Below are positions 24,490 through 32,216 of a DNA stretch of 41,556 nucleotides, in pieces. Origin of the DNA: an uncultured Selenomonadales bacterium (GTDB lineage: Bacteria; Bacillota; Negativicutes; Selenomonadales; Selenomonadaceae). Made by a program: the position numbers and the translations under genes. Numbering within the stretch: position 1 is the stretch's first letter; each line of letters starts with the position of its first letter. The notes under the pieces are model-generated. The model ran no database searches, was not told the DNA's origin, and saw nothing but the letters and a program-made list of their open reading frames with translations. The stretch spans positions 1 through 41,556 of the forward strand of contig CAMJMR010000022.1 in assembly GCA_946407095.1 (NCBI GenBank), written 5' to 3'.

Positions 24490-25476
24490 TTAGCGGCGAT
24501 TACGCTTGTCGCGTTTCCCGCGTCCCTTGTCCCTCACGTATTGGTCGTAAAAATCTTCGACGGGCATGAACAGGTAGCGAATGCCTTCAACGAGACTTAT
24601 CCACATGGGCAAGGTCGTCCAGCTTAGCAGGAAGTAAATCACGCCCTGAAGAGTTTTGCCTTGATAAAATTTGTGCGCGCCGAACGAGCCGAGGAAAATC
24701 GCCAACGCGGATTGAATGAGTTTGGTCTGAACGATTTGCGGGCGGTCTTCTTCGGGGAAGGGCGGCAGTTCTTCCGGATGAGCGTCGACTTCGCCGCGCC
24801 GCCTGCGCTGAATGCCTTGCGGGAAAAATTTCCGCGGCGGCTCCGATTCAATCGGTCTGTCGAGCAAATCGGTATCGATTCGGACGTTGCCGTATTCGTC
24901 GACTTGCCCCACGTCAATCGTTTTGGTCTTGATGCCTTCGGCGTTGAGCTGTTGCTCCATGACTTTGAGTTCGGCGTCGGCGGAAATGATTTGGTCGTTT
25001 AGGATGTGTTCAAACTGGTCTTGATAGGCTTCGTCGAGCGCGTTGAGCATTTGTTTCATGCGCGTCTTCAAGTCCTGAACTTTATCCGTCGACAGCTCCG
25101 TGTCTTCCAGCTCCCGATATTGCTTGACGATTTTGACGGCGCGGTCTTGATAGTAGTCAATGAACTTGTACGCCAGCGCGATTCGTTCGGGATTTTTTTC
25201 CAGGTGGTTCAAAAGATTTTTCGCTGTCCGTTGCAAGCGGCGCAGTTGCGTCGAAAGTTCGCGGTCGGTGATGATTGTCCGCGCCTCCTCCAAGTAGTTA
25301 TAATCTGCGGTCGCCTTGTCGAAGTTTTCTTGTAAGTATTGAGCCCTTTCCGCCTCCAGCTCCGTCAAATCCAGTTGCGGCGTCCGATTTTTTTTCCAAT
25401 CCCAAAAAGCTTTGCCGCCGAATATCACTCCCGTCGTCATCAAAATCACTATCAGATAGTTTAGCACGTCGTCCAA
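24490..25476 (-). CDS. xpaC: XpaC-like protein with C-terminal TM2 domain
   Basis: A 328-residue membrane protein. Residues 1-22 form one membrane segment, followed by a long helical region typical of XpaC (5-bromo-4-chloroindolyl phosphate hydrolysis protein), the usual TelA partner. Residues 265-315 are a TM2 domain (LGSFGAHKFYQGKTLQGVIY), an addition not present in ordinary XpaC. The TTG start at 25474-25476 has GGAGG 8 nt upstream; the longer upstream frame has no ribosome-binding site. The C-terminus is basic (RDKGRGKRDKRNRR) and its DNA contains CTTGTCC-like heptamers. Real function unknown, probably envelope stress with TelA. Confidence 0.8.
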   Translation of the reverse strand: MDDVLNYLIVILMTTGVIFGGKAFWDWKKNRTPQLDLTELEAERAQYLQENFDKATADYNYLEEARTIITDRELSTQLRRLQRTAKNLLNHLEKNPERIALAYKFIDYYQDRAVKIVKQYRELEDTELSTDKVQDLKTRMKQMLNALDEAYQDQFEHILNDQIISADAELKVMEQQLNAEGIKTKTIDVGQVDEYGNVRIDTDLLDRPIESEPPRKFFPQGIQRRRRGEVDAHPEELPPFPEEDRPQIVQTKLIQSALAIFLGSFGAHKFYQGKTLQGVIYFLLSWTTLPMWISLVEGIRYLFMPVEDFYDQYVRDKGRGKRDKRNRR

Positions 25477-25514
25477 AGCTTGCACCTCCCGCCGAGTAAA
25501 AATTTTCCGCGCAG

Positions 25515-25543
25515 ATTGTACCATAAATATTTCAGGCTTGCAC
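25515..25543 (-). promoter_or_regulatory. Probable promoter of xpaC-telA
   Basis: Minus strand extended -10 TGGTACAAT with a weak -35 (GTGCAA) 17 nt upstream, about 40 nt before the xpaC start. Confidence 0.45.
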
Positions 25544-25551
25544 GATTTTTT

Positions 25552-25568
25552 AATGCGCAATGCGCAAT
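25552..25568. repeat. Heptanucleotide tandem repeat (AATGCGC units)
   Basis: AATGCGC, AATGCGC, then AATG in direct register. The unit is the same as at 19799-19826. Confidence 0.55.
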
Positions 25569-25575
25569 GTTACGG

Positions 25576-25632
25576 TGCAAAAAAAATCCCCCGCGCAGAT
25601 TCGCAGGAGATTGATTCGCAGGGAATTTTTTA
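25576..25632 (-). terminator. Probable terminator of the ndk/galM operon
   Basis: Read on the minus strand, TCCCTGCG can pair with CGCGGGGGA across a loop with two TGCGAATC units, followed by eight T. It lies just past the epimerase stop. Confidence 0.6.
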
Positions 25633-25651
25633 TTTGCCCGAAGACAACGAT

Positions 25652-26530
25652 TCAGTTATTGACGATAAAGCTTATTCCGCTTTCAAAGGTTTCGCCGACG
25701 CCGAGGCAGTGAATGCCTTCCTTGTCCTTTAGGTCGCCGGTAAAGTCGTCGTAGTCGGCGTGCCCGTGCCAAGGCTCAATGCAGACGAACGGCGCACCGC
25801 CCTGCGCGGGCGTCCAGATGCCCCAATACGGGAAGCCTTTGGCGCGAATGGTCAACGACTTGTGGCTTTTGCGCGAGCAGACGGAAATTTCGTCGGACTT
25901 GAGGTCGTCGAAGACAAGCGCGTCGCCCTTGAACATTTCGTAGTTCAAATCCAACTCCGTGCCGTCAAGCGTGGGAATCCGTTCGCGGAGCAGGGTGCCG
26001 TCGGCCGTCAGCGGGAGGCGCGAAGATTTTTCGGGCTTGTTGAACTTCAAGTAGCAGTCGGTGAAATTTTCTCTGTAGGCAATCGGACAGCAAATCGCGG
26101 GGTGCGCGCCGATTGAAAAGTAAATCGGCTTGTCGTCGACGTTGATAACCTTCCACATGAATTTGAGCTCGTTGCCGACAAGCTCGAACGAAATTTCCAT
26201 GCGGAACCTGTAAGGGTAAACCTTGAGCGTCACGGCATTGGCCTCCAACGCGAAGGTCAAGGCATTGGCGGTAGCGTCGACAAGCCAGAAATTACTTGTG
26301 CGGGCAAAGCCGTGTTGCGGCAGGTAGAATTCTTCACCCTCGGCGCGATATTTGCCGTCGACGAGTTTGCCGACAATCGGGAAGAGAATCGGCGAAGAGT
26401 ACTTCCACCAAGTCGGGTTGCTGTCGAAAAGGTATTCGGTGCCGTCGTTGAGGGCGGTTAGCGATTTGAGTTCCGCGCCGCGCTCGGCAACCGCGATTTT
26501 GAGCACGTCGTTTTGAATCTTGTGAAGCAT
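25652..26530 (-). CDS. Aldose 1-epimerase family protein (GalM/LacX-like)
   Basis: A 292-residue beta-sandwich protein of the mutarotase superfamily, which interconverts alpha and beta sugar anomers. Conserved segments are the ILFPIVGKL start, PQHGFAR with the first catalytic His, SIGAHPAICCP with the second, and CIEPWHGHADYDD with the probable catalytic Glu. The pattern is closest to LacX/YeaD-type members, whose substrates may be sugar phosphates. The ATG has GGGGAGG upstream. It is last in the operon, 15 nt after ndk. Confidence 0.88.
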   Translation of the reverse strand: MLHKIQNDVLKIAVAERGAELKSLTALNDGTEYLFDSNPTWWKYSSPILFPIVGKLVDGKYRAEGEEFYLPQHGFARTSNFWLVDATANALTFALEANAVTLKVYPYRFRMEISFELVGNELKFMWKVINVDDKPIYFSIGAHPAICCPIAYRENFTDCYLKFNKPEKSSRLPLTADGTLLRERIPTLDGTELDLNYEMFKGDALVFDDLKSDEISVCSRKSHKSLTIRAKGFPYWGIWTPAQGGAPFVCIEPWHGHADYDDFTGDLKDKEGIHCLGVGETFESGISFIVNN

Positions 26531-26545
26531 TGCAATTCCTCCCCG

Positions 26546-26962
26546 TCAATCGAAAATTTCATACGCGCCGAAGAAAATCGGAATTTCGCGCGCCGCGCTT
26601 GCCTCGCTGTCGGAGGCGTGCACGGCGTTTTTGGTTTTGTCCTCGGCGTAGAGTTTGCGAATCGTGCCGTCGGCAGCCTCGGCAGGATTGGTCGCGCCGT
26701 TGAGCTCGCGGACTTTTTTAATCACGTCGTCGCCCGCCAAGACCACAGCCATAATCGGCGCACTCGTCATGAAGTCAACCAGCGCGGGATAATACGAACG
26801 TCCGATGTGTTCGGCGTAGTGTTTCGCGGCAAGAGCGGGCGTCATGCGCATGACTTTCGCCGCCAAGATTTTGAAGCCCGCCTCCTCATAAAGCTTGAGA
26901 ATCGCGCCCGCGTGACCTTTGCCGAACGCGTCGGGCTTGATGAGCACCAAAGTTTTTTCCAT
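26546..26962 (-). CDS. ndk: Nucleoside diphosphate kinase
   Basis: A 138-residue enzyme that moves phosphate between NTPs and NDPs. It starts METLVLIKPDAF-like (MEKTLVLIKPDAFGKG) and has the phospho-His site NAVHASDS and the usual end AAREIPIFFG. The ATG has AAGGAG 7 nt upstream. Ndk is normally a lone core gene; here it lies inside an operon with nucleotide-sugar-type genes (12-bp gap to the opine dehydrogenase), where it could supply CTP or another NTP for the nucleotidyltransferase. That link is inference. Confidence 0.97.
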   Translation of the reverse strand: MEKTLVLIKPDAFGKGHAGAILKLYEEAGFKILAAKVMRMTPALAAKHYAEHIGRSYYPALVDFMTSAPIMAVVLAGDDVIKKVRELNGATNPAEAADGTIRKLYAEDKTKNAVHASDSEASAAREIPIFFGAYEIFD

Positions 26963-26974
26963 AAAGTTTTCTCC

Positions 26975-28051
26975 TTAATAAAATTTATAAATGTCTTCCG
27001 CAGAGTTTATTCCGTAGTCGCTAAGTTTGACGGCGCGGGTAAAATTTCCTGTCTTGCGCCGGTACCAATTCATGACCGCGTTCATGGTCGGCGAATTCAA
27101 TTTCAGTGTCTCGGCGAACTGCAAGAGAAGGTCCAGGCCGAATTCAAAATCACACTTGAAATATCTGTTGTCGAAGTCGGGACGCCAACCGTCGGCAGTC
27201 TGTTTCATCGGCGAAAGAATTTTGCTTAAGGACGGAATGCCCCGCAACTTTTTCGTCAAGGCGGGAACGGTGTCGCTCTCGTAGTGAACTTTCAGCGAAA
27301 CCACGTCGCTCAAGTCAAATTCAGGCAACGCCCGACAAATCGCTTGAACTTCGTCGTCAAGCTTGAATAAAGTGTCGGAGGCCTCGTCATTCCACGCCGC
27401 GTAGAAAGGCTCGTTGTGCTCGAAAGCCGAATCCGACTGCCCGAACATGGCGTAAAGCCTTGACGTGTGCAGGACGGGATTTGACGGCGTCAACGTTATC
27501 GACAAATAATTTCCCGAAGCCGCGCAGGGAACGACGAAAAGTTTTTCCATATCGCGAACGACCGCCGCAACTTCCTTGCCGCGAAACGCCGCCAAGCTTA
27601 TCGACGACTTTCGCTCAAACCAAACGCTTTTGCCGTACTGCTTGAGGCGGGCGATATAAGGCACGCGCTTGAAGCCGAAAAGCTCCGCGCCGCGTTTCAA
27701 AAGCGGTTGCAGTAAAAATTCTGCGCCGCCGAAGCCCGGAATCATTACGAGTTTCGTTTTGTCGTCGACGAAGGGCGCAACTCTATCCGCGAAGGCGGCT
27801 TGAACATGCGACGGCAACGTCACGAAAACATAATCGACGGAATCAAACGCCTCCGCTGCTTCTGACGTTACCAAATTCAAATCGGCGTTAAATTCCTGCG
27901 CGGGCTCCCCATAATTGCTGACCGACGCAAAAATTTTTCTTTGCCAATCTTGCGGGCGTGAAGTCAAGACGTTGACCGAATGATTTTTCGCGGCGAAGTC
28001 GACAGCCATAGCCGTGCCGAGGTTTCCGCCGCCGACAATGCAAATCTTCAC
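26975..28051 (-). CDS. NAD(P)-dependent octopine/nopaline (opine) dehydrogenase family protein
   Basis: A 358-residue oxidoreductase. The N-terminal Rossmann fold has the nucleotide motif GGGNLGTAMA (residues 7-16). The C-terminal helical domain has SNPVLHTSRLYAMFG, with the conserved His, typical of opine dehydrogenases, which reductively join an amino acid and a keto acid. It overlaps the aminotransferase gene by 4 bp and is followed 12 nt later by ndk. Beside a nucleotidyltransferase and an aminotransferase it probably makes or modifies a secondary amine on a cell-surface or exported compound. The exact substrates cannot be read. Confidence 0.85.
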   Translation of the reverse strand: MKICIVGGGNLGTAMAVDFAAKNHSVNVLTSRPQDWQRKIFASVSNYGEPAQEFNADLNLVTSEAAEAFDSVDYVFVTLPSHVQAAFADRVAPFVDDKTKLVMIPGFGGAEFLLQPLLKRGAELFGFKRVPYIARLKQYGKSVWFERKSSISLAAFRGKEVAAVVRDMEKLFVVPCAASGNYLSITLTPSNPVLHTSRLYAMFGQSDSAFEHNEPFYAAWNDEASDTLFKLDDEVQAICRALPEFDLSDVVSLKVHYESDTVPALTKKLRGIPSLSKILSPMKQTADGWRPDFDNRYFKCDFEFGLDLLLQFAETLKLNSPTMNAVMNWYRRKTGNFTRAVKLSDYGINSAEDIYKFY

Positions 28052-29151
28052 GCCGACAGCTCCTTTCTCAGCGCGGCAAGCAATTTGTCGTTATCCTCTG
28101 CCGCCCGCACGGCAAGGCGCAGATAATTCTTGCCCGAAACTTTTGCCGACAAGTCTTTGACGAAAATGTTGTGACCGATTAAAAGCCGCTTGCAGAGTTC
28201 CTTGGACGAAATTTTTCCGACAAGTTCAACCATGATGAAATTCGCTTGAGACGGCACGACGCGCACGCCCGAAATTTTTTCCAGCTCGGCGGCAAAACGT
28301 TTGCGTTCTTCGCGGAGGCGGCGGAGCGATTCGGCATAGGCGCGCTTGTACTTTTCAAAAATCTGCATATAGAATTCGGCGAACGAATTGATATTCCAAA
28401 TGGCAACGTCCTTTTTCAGCGCGGCGATAAGATTTTCGTCGCCCGACGCCAAAACGCCCAAGCGCAATCCGCCGATGCCGTGAGACTTCGACAGGCTCTT
28501 CATTACGCAAAGATGTTTGTTCGCGCTCAAAATTTTTTTCTCAATCAGCGTCGCGTCCTCGTCGGCGAAGTCTGCAAAGCTCTCGTCGACAATCAGCCGA
28601 ATATTTTTTTCCGCCGCCCAATTAATCAGCCGAATCAGCTCAAGTTTCGGAATGAAGTTGCCCGAAGGATTGTCGGGGTTGACGACGACCAGCACGCTTA
28701 TCTCTTGCTCGCCGAAGAAATTTATCAGCTCGGCGGCAGTGTAGGAAAAATTTTCGTTCGACGGCGCGAAGTAAATCGATTCGGCTTTGTCGTAGCGGTT
28801 GGGATATTCCTCGAACGTCGGGCGCACGAAACCGATTTTGCCGGAAAGACGTTGCAAGAGATCTTTAATCAGCTCGGCGGCGCCGTTGCCGACCAAAATA
28901 TTTTCTTCGTGAACGCCAAAATTTTTCGCCGCAAGCAAAGAGTTGACCCTCATGCCCGAAGGATATTGCGTCAAGAGTTTCGCGGCGTTGGCGGTAATTT
29001 CTTCGACAAGCCTCTGCGGCGGGAAGTAGGGATTAACCGAATAGCAAAAGTCAATCATCTTGGGATAACGCCAGTAGCCGCCGTAACGCCCTTGAATGCG
29101 CGCAAGCTTCTCGTCGGCGTCGGGCGCGAAAATCGATTCGGCGATGTCCAA
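28048..29151 (-). CDS. HisC/CobD-like PLP aminotransferase, probably the C-terminal half of a frame-split fusion
   Basis: A fold-type I aminotransferase of 367 residues from a TTG. Key motifs are VNPDNPSGNF, DESFADF and SLSKSHGIGGLRLG with the PLP-binding Lys. The C-terminus is ANFIMVEL...NYLRLAV. It resembles histidinol-phosphate and threonine-phosphate (CobD) enzymes. The frame is open upstream of 29151 and gives KTLHWYEIDDIQDLDIAE, a sequence normal for the end of a nucleotidyltransferase domain. So the natural protein is a nucleotidyltransferase-aminotransferase fusion broken at the 10-G tract 29198-29207. The visible start has no clear ribosome-binding site. An alternative is separate translation by reinitiation. 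Confidence 0.85.
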   Translation of the reverse strand: MDIAESIFAPDADEKLARIQGRYGGYWRYPKMIDFCYSVNPYFPPQRLVEEITANAAKLLTQYPSGMRVNSLLAAKNFGVHEENILVGNGAAELIKDLLQRLSGKIGFVRPTFEEYPNRYDKAESIYFAPSNENFSYTAAELINFFGEQEISVLVVVNPDNPSGNFIPKLELIRLINWAAEKNIRLIVDESFADFADEDATLIEKKILSANKHLCVMKSLSKSHGIGGLRLGVLASGDENLIAALKKDVAIWNINSFAEFYMQIFEKYKRAYAESLRRLREERKRFAAELEKISGVRVVPSQANFIMVELVGKISSKELCKRLLIGHNIFVKDLSAKVSGKNYLRLAVRAAEDNDKLLAALRKELSA

Positions 29152-29888
29152 ATCTTGAATGTCGTCGATTTCGTACCAGTGCAGAGTCTTGCAAAATCCC
29201 CCCCCCCTACGCGTATGGTATCCAGCCGCTTGGCGCGAATCTCCGGCTCGTCAAGAATCATGATGACGCGCAGAACTTGTTCGTAATATTCGTTGTCGCC
29301 CAGGGCTGTTGAGTAGGCGTCGAGGAAGGGCACGTAAATGTTTTCCGAGAAATGCCGCCCGAATTTGTAAATGTTGACGGTCTTGTAGCAGTCGGCGGTG
29401 TCTTTGAAGTTGAAATCCTTGCCCGAAATGAACTTGTCGATTTTGTCGTCGGCGGTGATTTTTATGCAAGTGCCGTCCATCCAGCTTTCGTACTTGTCGA
29501 CGAGCGCGAGCGTGTCACGCGGGTCGTTGAGCAGTTCCTCAAGCAAGCTGTCTTCAAAAATCAAATCGGACTCAAGCAAAAGCGTATCTTCCTTGCAAAG
29601 ATAATCCTTCGCCAGAAACAGCGAGTAGATATTGTTCGTCTTGTCGTAAATGGGATTGTTGACGTATACAATCGGCGTTTGAATGTCGAGCGTGGCGATG
29701 TATTCAATCAGCTTTTGCCCTTGATAGCCGACGACGACAACAATGCGCGACAGGTGTTGCTTTTCGAGCTGATGAAGCATTCGGTCAATCAGCGTGACGC
29801 CGTTGACTTTGACCATGCATTTGGTATTGTCCTGCGTCAATTCTTTCAGTCGTTTGCCCATGCCCGCGGCGAGAATAATCGCTTGCAT
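29055..29888 (-). CDS. Nucleotidyltransferase (phosphocholine-cytidylyltransferase-like), frameshifted at its 3' end
   Basis: A 277-residue frame. The first 225 residues are a GT-A fold NTP transferase: LAAGMGKRLKELTQDNTKCM (nucleotide and Lys motif), then VVVVGYQGQ, LLLESDLIF with the metal Asp, and GDNEYYEQV. After the codons GTA GGG GGG GGG the frame reads out of phase and the last 45 residues are meaningless overlap with the aminotransferase gene. A change from 10 to 11 or 8 G would fuse both domains into a protein of about 600 residues. The ATG directly follows the methyltransferase stop. Related enzymes activate choline- or amino-alcohol phosphates with CTP; the substrate here is unknown. 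Confidence 0.85.
   Translation of the reverse strand: MQAIILAAGMGKRLKELTQDNTKCMVKVNGVTLIDRMLHQLEKQHLSRIVVVVGYQGQKLIEYIATLDIQTPIVYVNNPIYDKTNNIYSLFLAKDYLCKEDTLLLESDLIFEDSLLEELLNDPRDTLALVDKYESWMDGTCIKITADDKIDKFISGKDFNFKDTADCYKTVNIYKFGRHFSENIYVPFLDAYSTALGDNEYYEQVLRVIMILDEPEIRAKRLDTIRVGGGDFARLCTGTKSTTFKIWTSPNRFSRPTPTRSLRAFKGVTAATGVIPR
29198..29207 (-). repeat. 10-G homopolymer tract in coding sequence (phase-variation candidate)
   Basis: Ten consecutive C on the plus strand (G on the coding strand), far longer than any other G/C run noticed in the window. It sits exactly where the nucleotidyltransferase and aminotransferase frames part. Confidence 0.9.
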
Positions 29889-30434
29889 TTAATCGAGTCT
29901 CCTTTCCATGAAGCAATGATAGGTAAAGAGAGCGTTGCCGTAGCCTTCCAAGTCATTTTTCGTGAAGCGAATCGAAAGATTGTGACGGGCGGCGAAGTCC
30001 TCAAAGAACCTGCGCGGGTAAAAAAGTTTCGGCAAATCTTTGTAGCGTTCGTCGTAATCGGCTATCGTCTGCCGGCGGTGATTCATGTGGACTTCCTCAA
30101 GGTCTTTGTCGTAGGTGCCGAGCACGGCGACGGAGCGGCGGCTCTTTTGCAACATTTTTTCCAAGACGCGTTCGGCATAGTTGAAGTCGTTGAAGTAAGG
30201 AAAGACGCCGTTTGAAAAGACCGCGTCGTATTTTTTGTCGGTCGGCAATTCGTCCGCGCCCGCGCAGATAATTTCGCCGAGCTTGTCGGCAGGGATAACC
30301 TTTTTGGCAATGTCAATCAGCGTCGACGAATAATCGAGCCCGCCGACTTCAAAGCCGTCACGGGCGAAAAGGTAAAGATTCGCGCCCGCGCCGCAGCCGA
30401 CTTCAAACACATTGCCAACCCCACGCACGGTCAA
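29889..30434 (-). CDS. SAM-dependent methyltransferase (class I), main part
   Basis: A 181-residue frame from a TTG. It has the SAM-binding loop FEVGCGAGANLYLF, the acidic ribose residue in VGGLDYSS, and DAVFSNGVFPYFND as motif IV. The C-terminus (about 140-180) looks complete. Fifty codons of the true N-terminus are cut off by a TAA at 30453-30455 in the same frame (see next entry). As shown it lacks the N-terminal helix that normally closes over SAM and has no proper ribosome-binding site. Its stop is followed at once by the nucleotidyltransferase ATG. The target, possibly the product of this operon, is unknown. Confidence 0.8.
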   Translation of the reverse strand: MTVRGVGNVFEVGCGAGANLYLFARDGFEVGGLDYSSTLIDIAKKVIPADKLGEIICAGADELPTDKKYDAVFSNGVFPYFNDFNYAERVLEKMLQKSRRSVAVLGTYDKDLEEVHMNHRRQTIADYDERYKDLPKLFYPRRFFEDFAARHNLSIRFTKNDLEGYGNALFTYHCFMERRLD

Positions 30435-30605
30435 TGCGGCCTTAGTGTTTTCTTATTGGCGAAGGAGCGATTCAACGGAAGGACCGTCGTTCACGTCGAA
30501 GCCGTCAATGCGCTTTAGTTCGACGAAGACAGCGCGATAATCCTGCGCGTCGACGTTGCCGAGAGTGTCCTTGCGGCTTTCCCAAATCTTTTTCCAGTTG
30601 TTCAT
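30435..30605 (-). pseudogene. 5' part of the methyltransferase gene, ended by an in-frame TAA
   Basis: An ATG at 30605 with GGAGG upstream opens 50 codons (MNNWKKIWESRKDTL...) ending at TAA 30453-30455. The same frame continues into the methyltransferase at 30434 with sensible sequence (ENTKAAL). The N-terminus MNNWKKIWESR is typical of such methyltransferases, so this is one gene with a single nonsense codon. Confidence 0.75.
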
Positions 30606-30696
30606 AATTCAGCCTCCAATTCTTTTGACTTCGCGGCTTTAGGTTTTAGCACCCGAAATATTTTAACACGCTTTGTCCGCAGTGCCTAATTCCTTA

Positions 30697-31965
30697 TCAC
30701 AGATAATCCCAAGGGCTGACGGGCTCGCCGTTGACGCGAACTTCAAAGTGGCAGTGCGGCCCCGTCGAGTTGCCGGTTGAGCCGCAATAGGCGACGACTT
30801 GCCCTTGACTGACTTGCTGGCCGACGCCGACCGCCAAGCTTTCATTGTGGCCGTAAAGCGTGACGATGCCGCCGCCGTGGTCAATCATAATCGTGTTGCC
30901 GTAGCCGCCAATCCAACCCGCCTCAATCACGACGCCGCTTTGCGCCGCGCAGATGGGCAAGCCGTAATCGCCGCCGATGTCAAGCCCGCTGTGGAACCTT
31001 GCGCTGCCGAAGATGGGATGCGTGCGCCAACCGAATTCGGACGTTATCGGTCCGCTTAACGGCCAAGTCATGCTGCCGCCGTAGCTCTGCATGACGTAGC
31101 CGCCGCCGTCGTCTCCGAAGTCAACGACTTCCACATTGCCCGATTGAGCCGCCGCTTGCCGTTGAGCCTCCAGTTCCGCCTGCCGCCGAGCCGCTTCAGC
31201 CGCCTCCGCCTGCCGACGACGTTCCTCCTCCTTTTCCAAAATCAGCCGCTGAACTTCCGCGCTTGACGCCATCATTTCGTCGTACTGCCTGTCGTAAACG
31301 TCCTTGTCGTTTTGCATTAAGTCTATCAGTGCTTGTTGCTTTGCCGCCTTTTCGAGCTTTATGTCCTTGGCCTCCTCCGCCTTTGCCGCCAATTCCGTTT
31401 GAATGCGCTTGTCCGCTTCCAACTGCTTGCCGACTTCCTTAATCTGCGTCTGATAAGCCAAAACGTCCGCCACCAGCTCCGAATCGCGAATTATGACGCG
31501 CTTAAGCAAATCCATTCGCGTCAAGAAGTCTCCGAAGTCCTGCGCGCCGAACAGCACGTCCAGATAAGAAATTTGCCCGTTGATGTAGATGTCGCGCACT
31601 CGCTTTTCAAGGACGGCGTGCTTTTCGTTGAGTTCTTGAGTGACTTCGGCAAGCTTGGTTTCGTTCTCGCCGATGCGGTAAACGGTTTCGTCAAGGGCGA
31701 CCTGTCGCTCTTCGTAGACGGCTGTGGCCTGCGCGGCGTCTTCGTCGAGTTGACGCTTGAACTCGGACACCGAATCGATTTTGCCCTGAATCAGCTCCGC
31801 CGCTTGGCGCGCACGTTCGGCCGCCTCCTCGTAGCTTGCCTTTTCCGATTCGAGCTGTTCAATTTCGTCGACCTCTTCGGCGTCGTCCTCGTCGTCGGCA
31901 AAAGCGGGCGAAGTCAGCAGAAAAGTTATCGTCGCCAACAATATCAAAAATTTTTTCAAAGCCAA
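30697..31965 (-). CDS. EnvC-like murein hydrolase activator / M23 peptidase
   Basis: A 422-residue exported protein. Residues 1-23 are a signal peptide (MALKKFLILLATITFLLTS...). Residues 30-270 are a long coiled coil. A short Gly-rich linker leads to the LytM/M23 domain with zinc ligands in RFHSGLDIGG and GPHCHFEV, and PWDYL at the C-terminus. All four M23 metal/catalytic residues seem present, so unlike E. coli EnvC it may be an active endopeptidase. It lies downstream of ftsX, the usual partner that recruits it. The TTG start follows GAGG; an in-frame TTG two codons later is also possible. The gap to ftsX is 251 bp and holds repeat copy D. Confidence 0.9.
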   Translation of the reverse strand: MALKKFLILLATITFLLTSPAFADDEDDAEEVDEIEQLESEKASYEEAAERARQAAELIQGKIDSVSEFKRQLDEDAAQATAVYEERQVALDETVYRIGENETKLAEVTQELNEKHAVLEKRVRDIYINGQISYLDVLFGAQDFGDFLTRMDLLKRVIIRDSELVADVLAYQTQIKEVGKQLEADKRIQTELAAKAEEAKDIKLEKAAKQQALIDLMQNDKDVYDRQYDEMMASSAEVQRLILEKEEERRRQAEAAEAARRQAELEAQRQAAAQSGNVEVVDFGDDGGGYVMQSYGGSMTWPLSGPITSEFGWRTHPIFGSARFHSGLDIGGDYGLPICAAQSGVVIEAGWIGGYGNTIMIDHGGGIVTLYGHNESLAVGVGQQVSQGQVVAYCGSTGNSTGPHCHFEVRVNGEPVSPWDYL

Positions 31966-32003
31966 TCAAACCTCATTCCAAACTGACACGCCGCGAATTT
32001 TGA

Positions 32004-32168
32004 GGCCGTCATGGATGACGGCCGCCGGCAACAAAAACATGGAAGTTTTTTTGCCGGCACAAGCGGTTTCGGGTAGGCGCAACGTTTCGTCGACGACGGA
32101 TTAACGCCCCTGCGAGGCGCCTTTTCTTTTTGCTACTTTTTCTTTGGGCGTGCAAAGAAAAAGTAGAT
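32004..32168. repeat. Structured intergenic repeat, family 1, copy D
   Basis: Hairpin GGCCGTC/GACGGCC around ATGGAT, then a stem of about 15 bp beginning GCCGGCAA (32024-32058), CGCCCCTGCGAGGCG as in copy A, and the terminal hairpin CTACTTTTTCTTTG/CAAAGAAAAAGTAG around GGCGTG (32133-32166). Stem bases differ from copy A on both sides. Confidence 0.85.
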
Positions 32169-32216
32169 TTAAACAAATAATTCTTTGAGACTTTTCTTGC
32201 GCGGGAAGAAAGGGCA

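Noticed and set aside
28048-29888. Assignment as PntC (aminoethylphosphonate cytidylyltransferase-transaminase)
   Set aside because: The fusion type is similar, but the aminotransferase is HisC/CobD-like and no phosphonate genes (PEP mutase, decarboxylase) are in the window.
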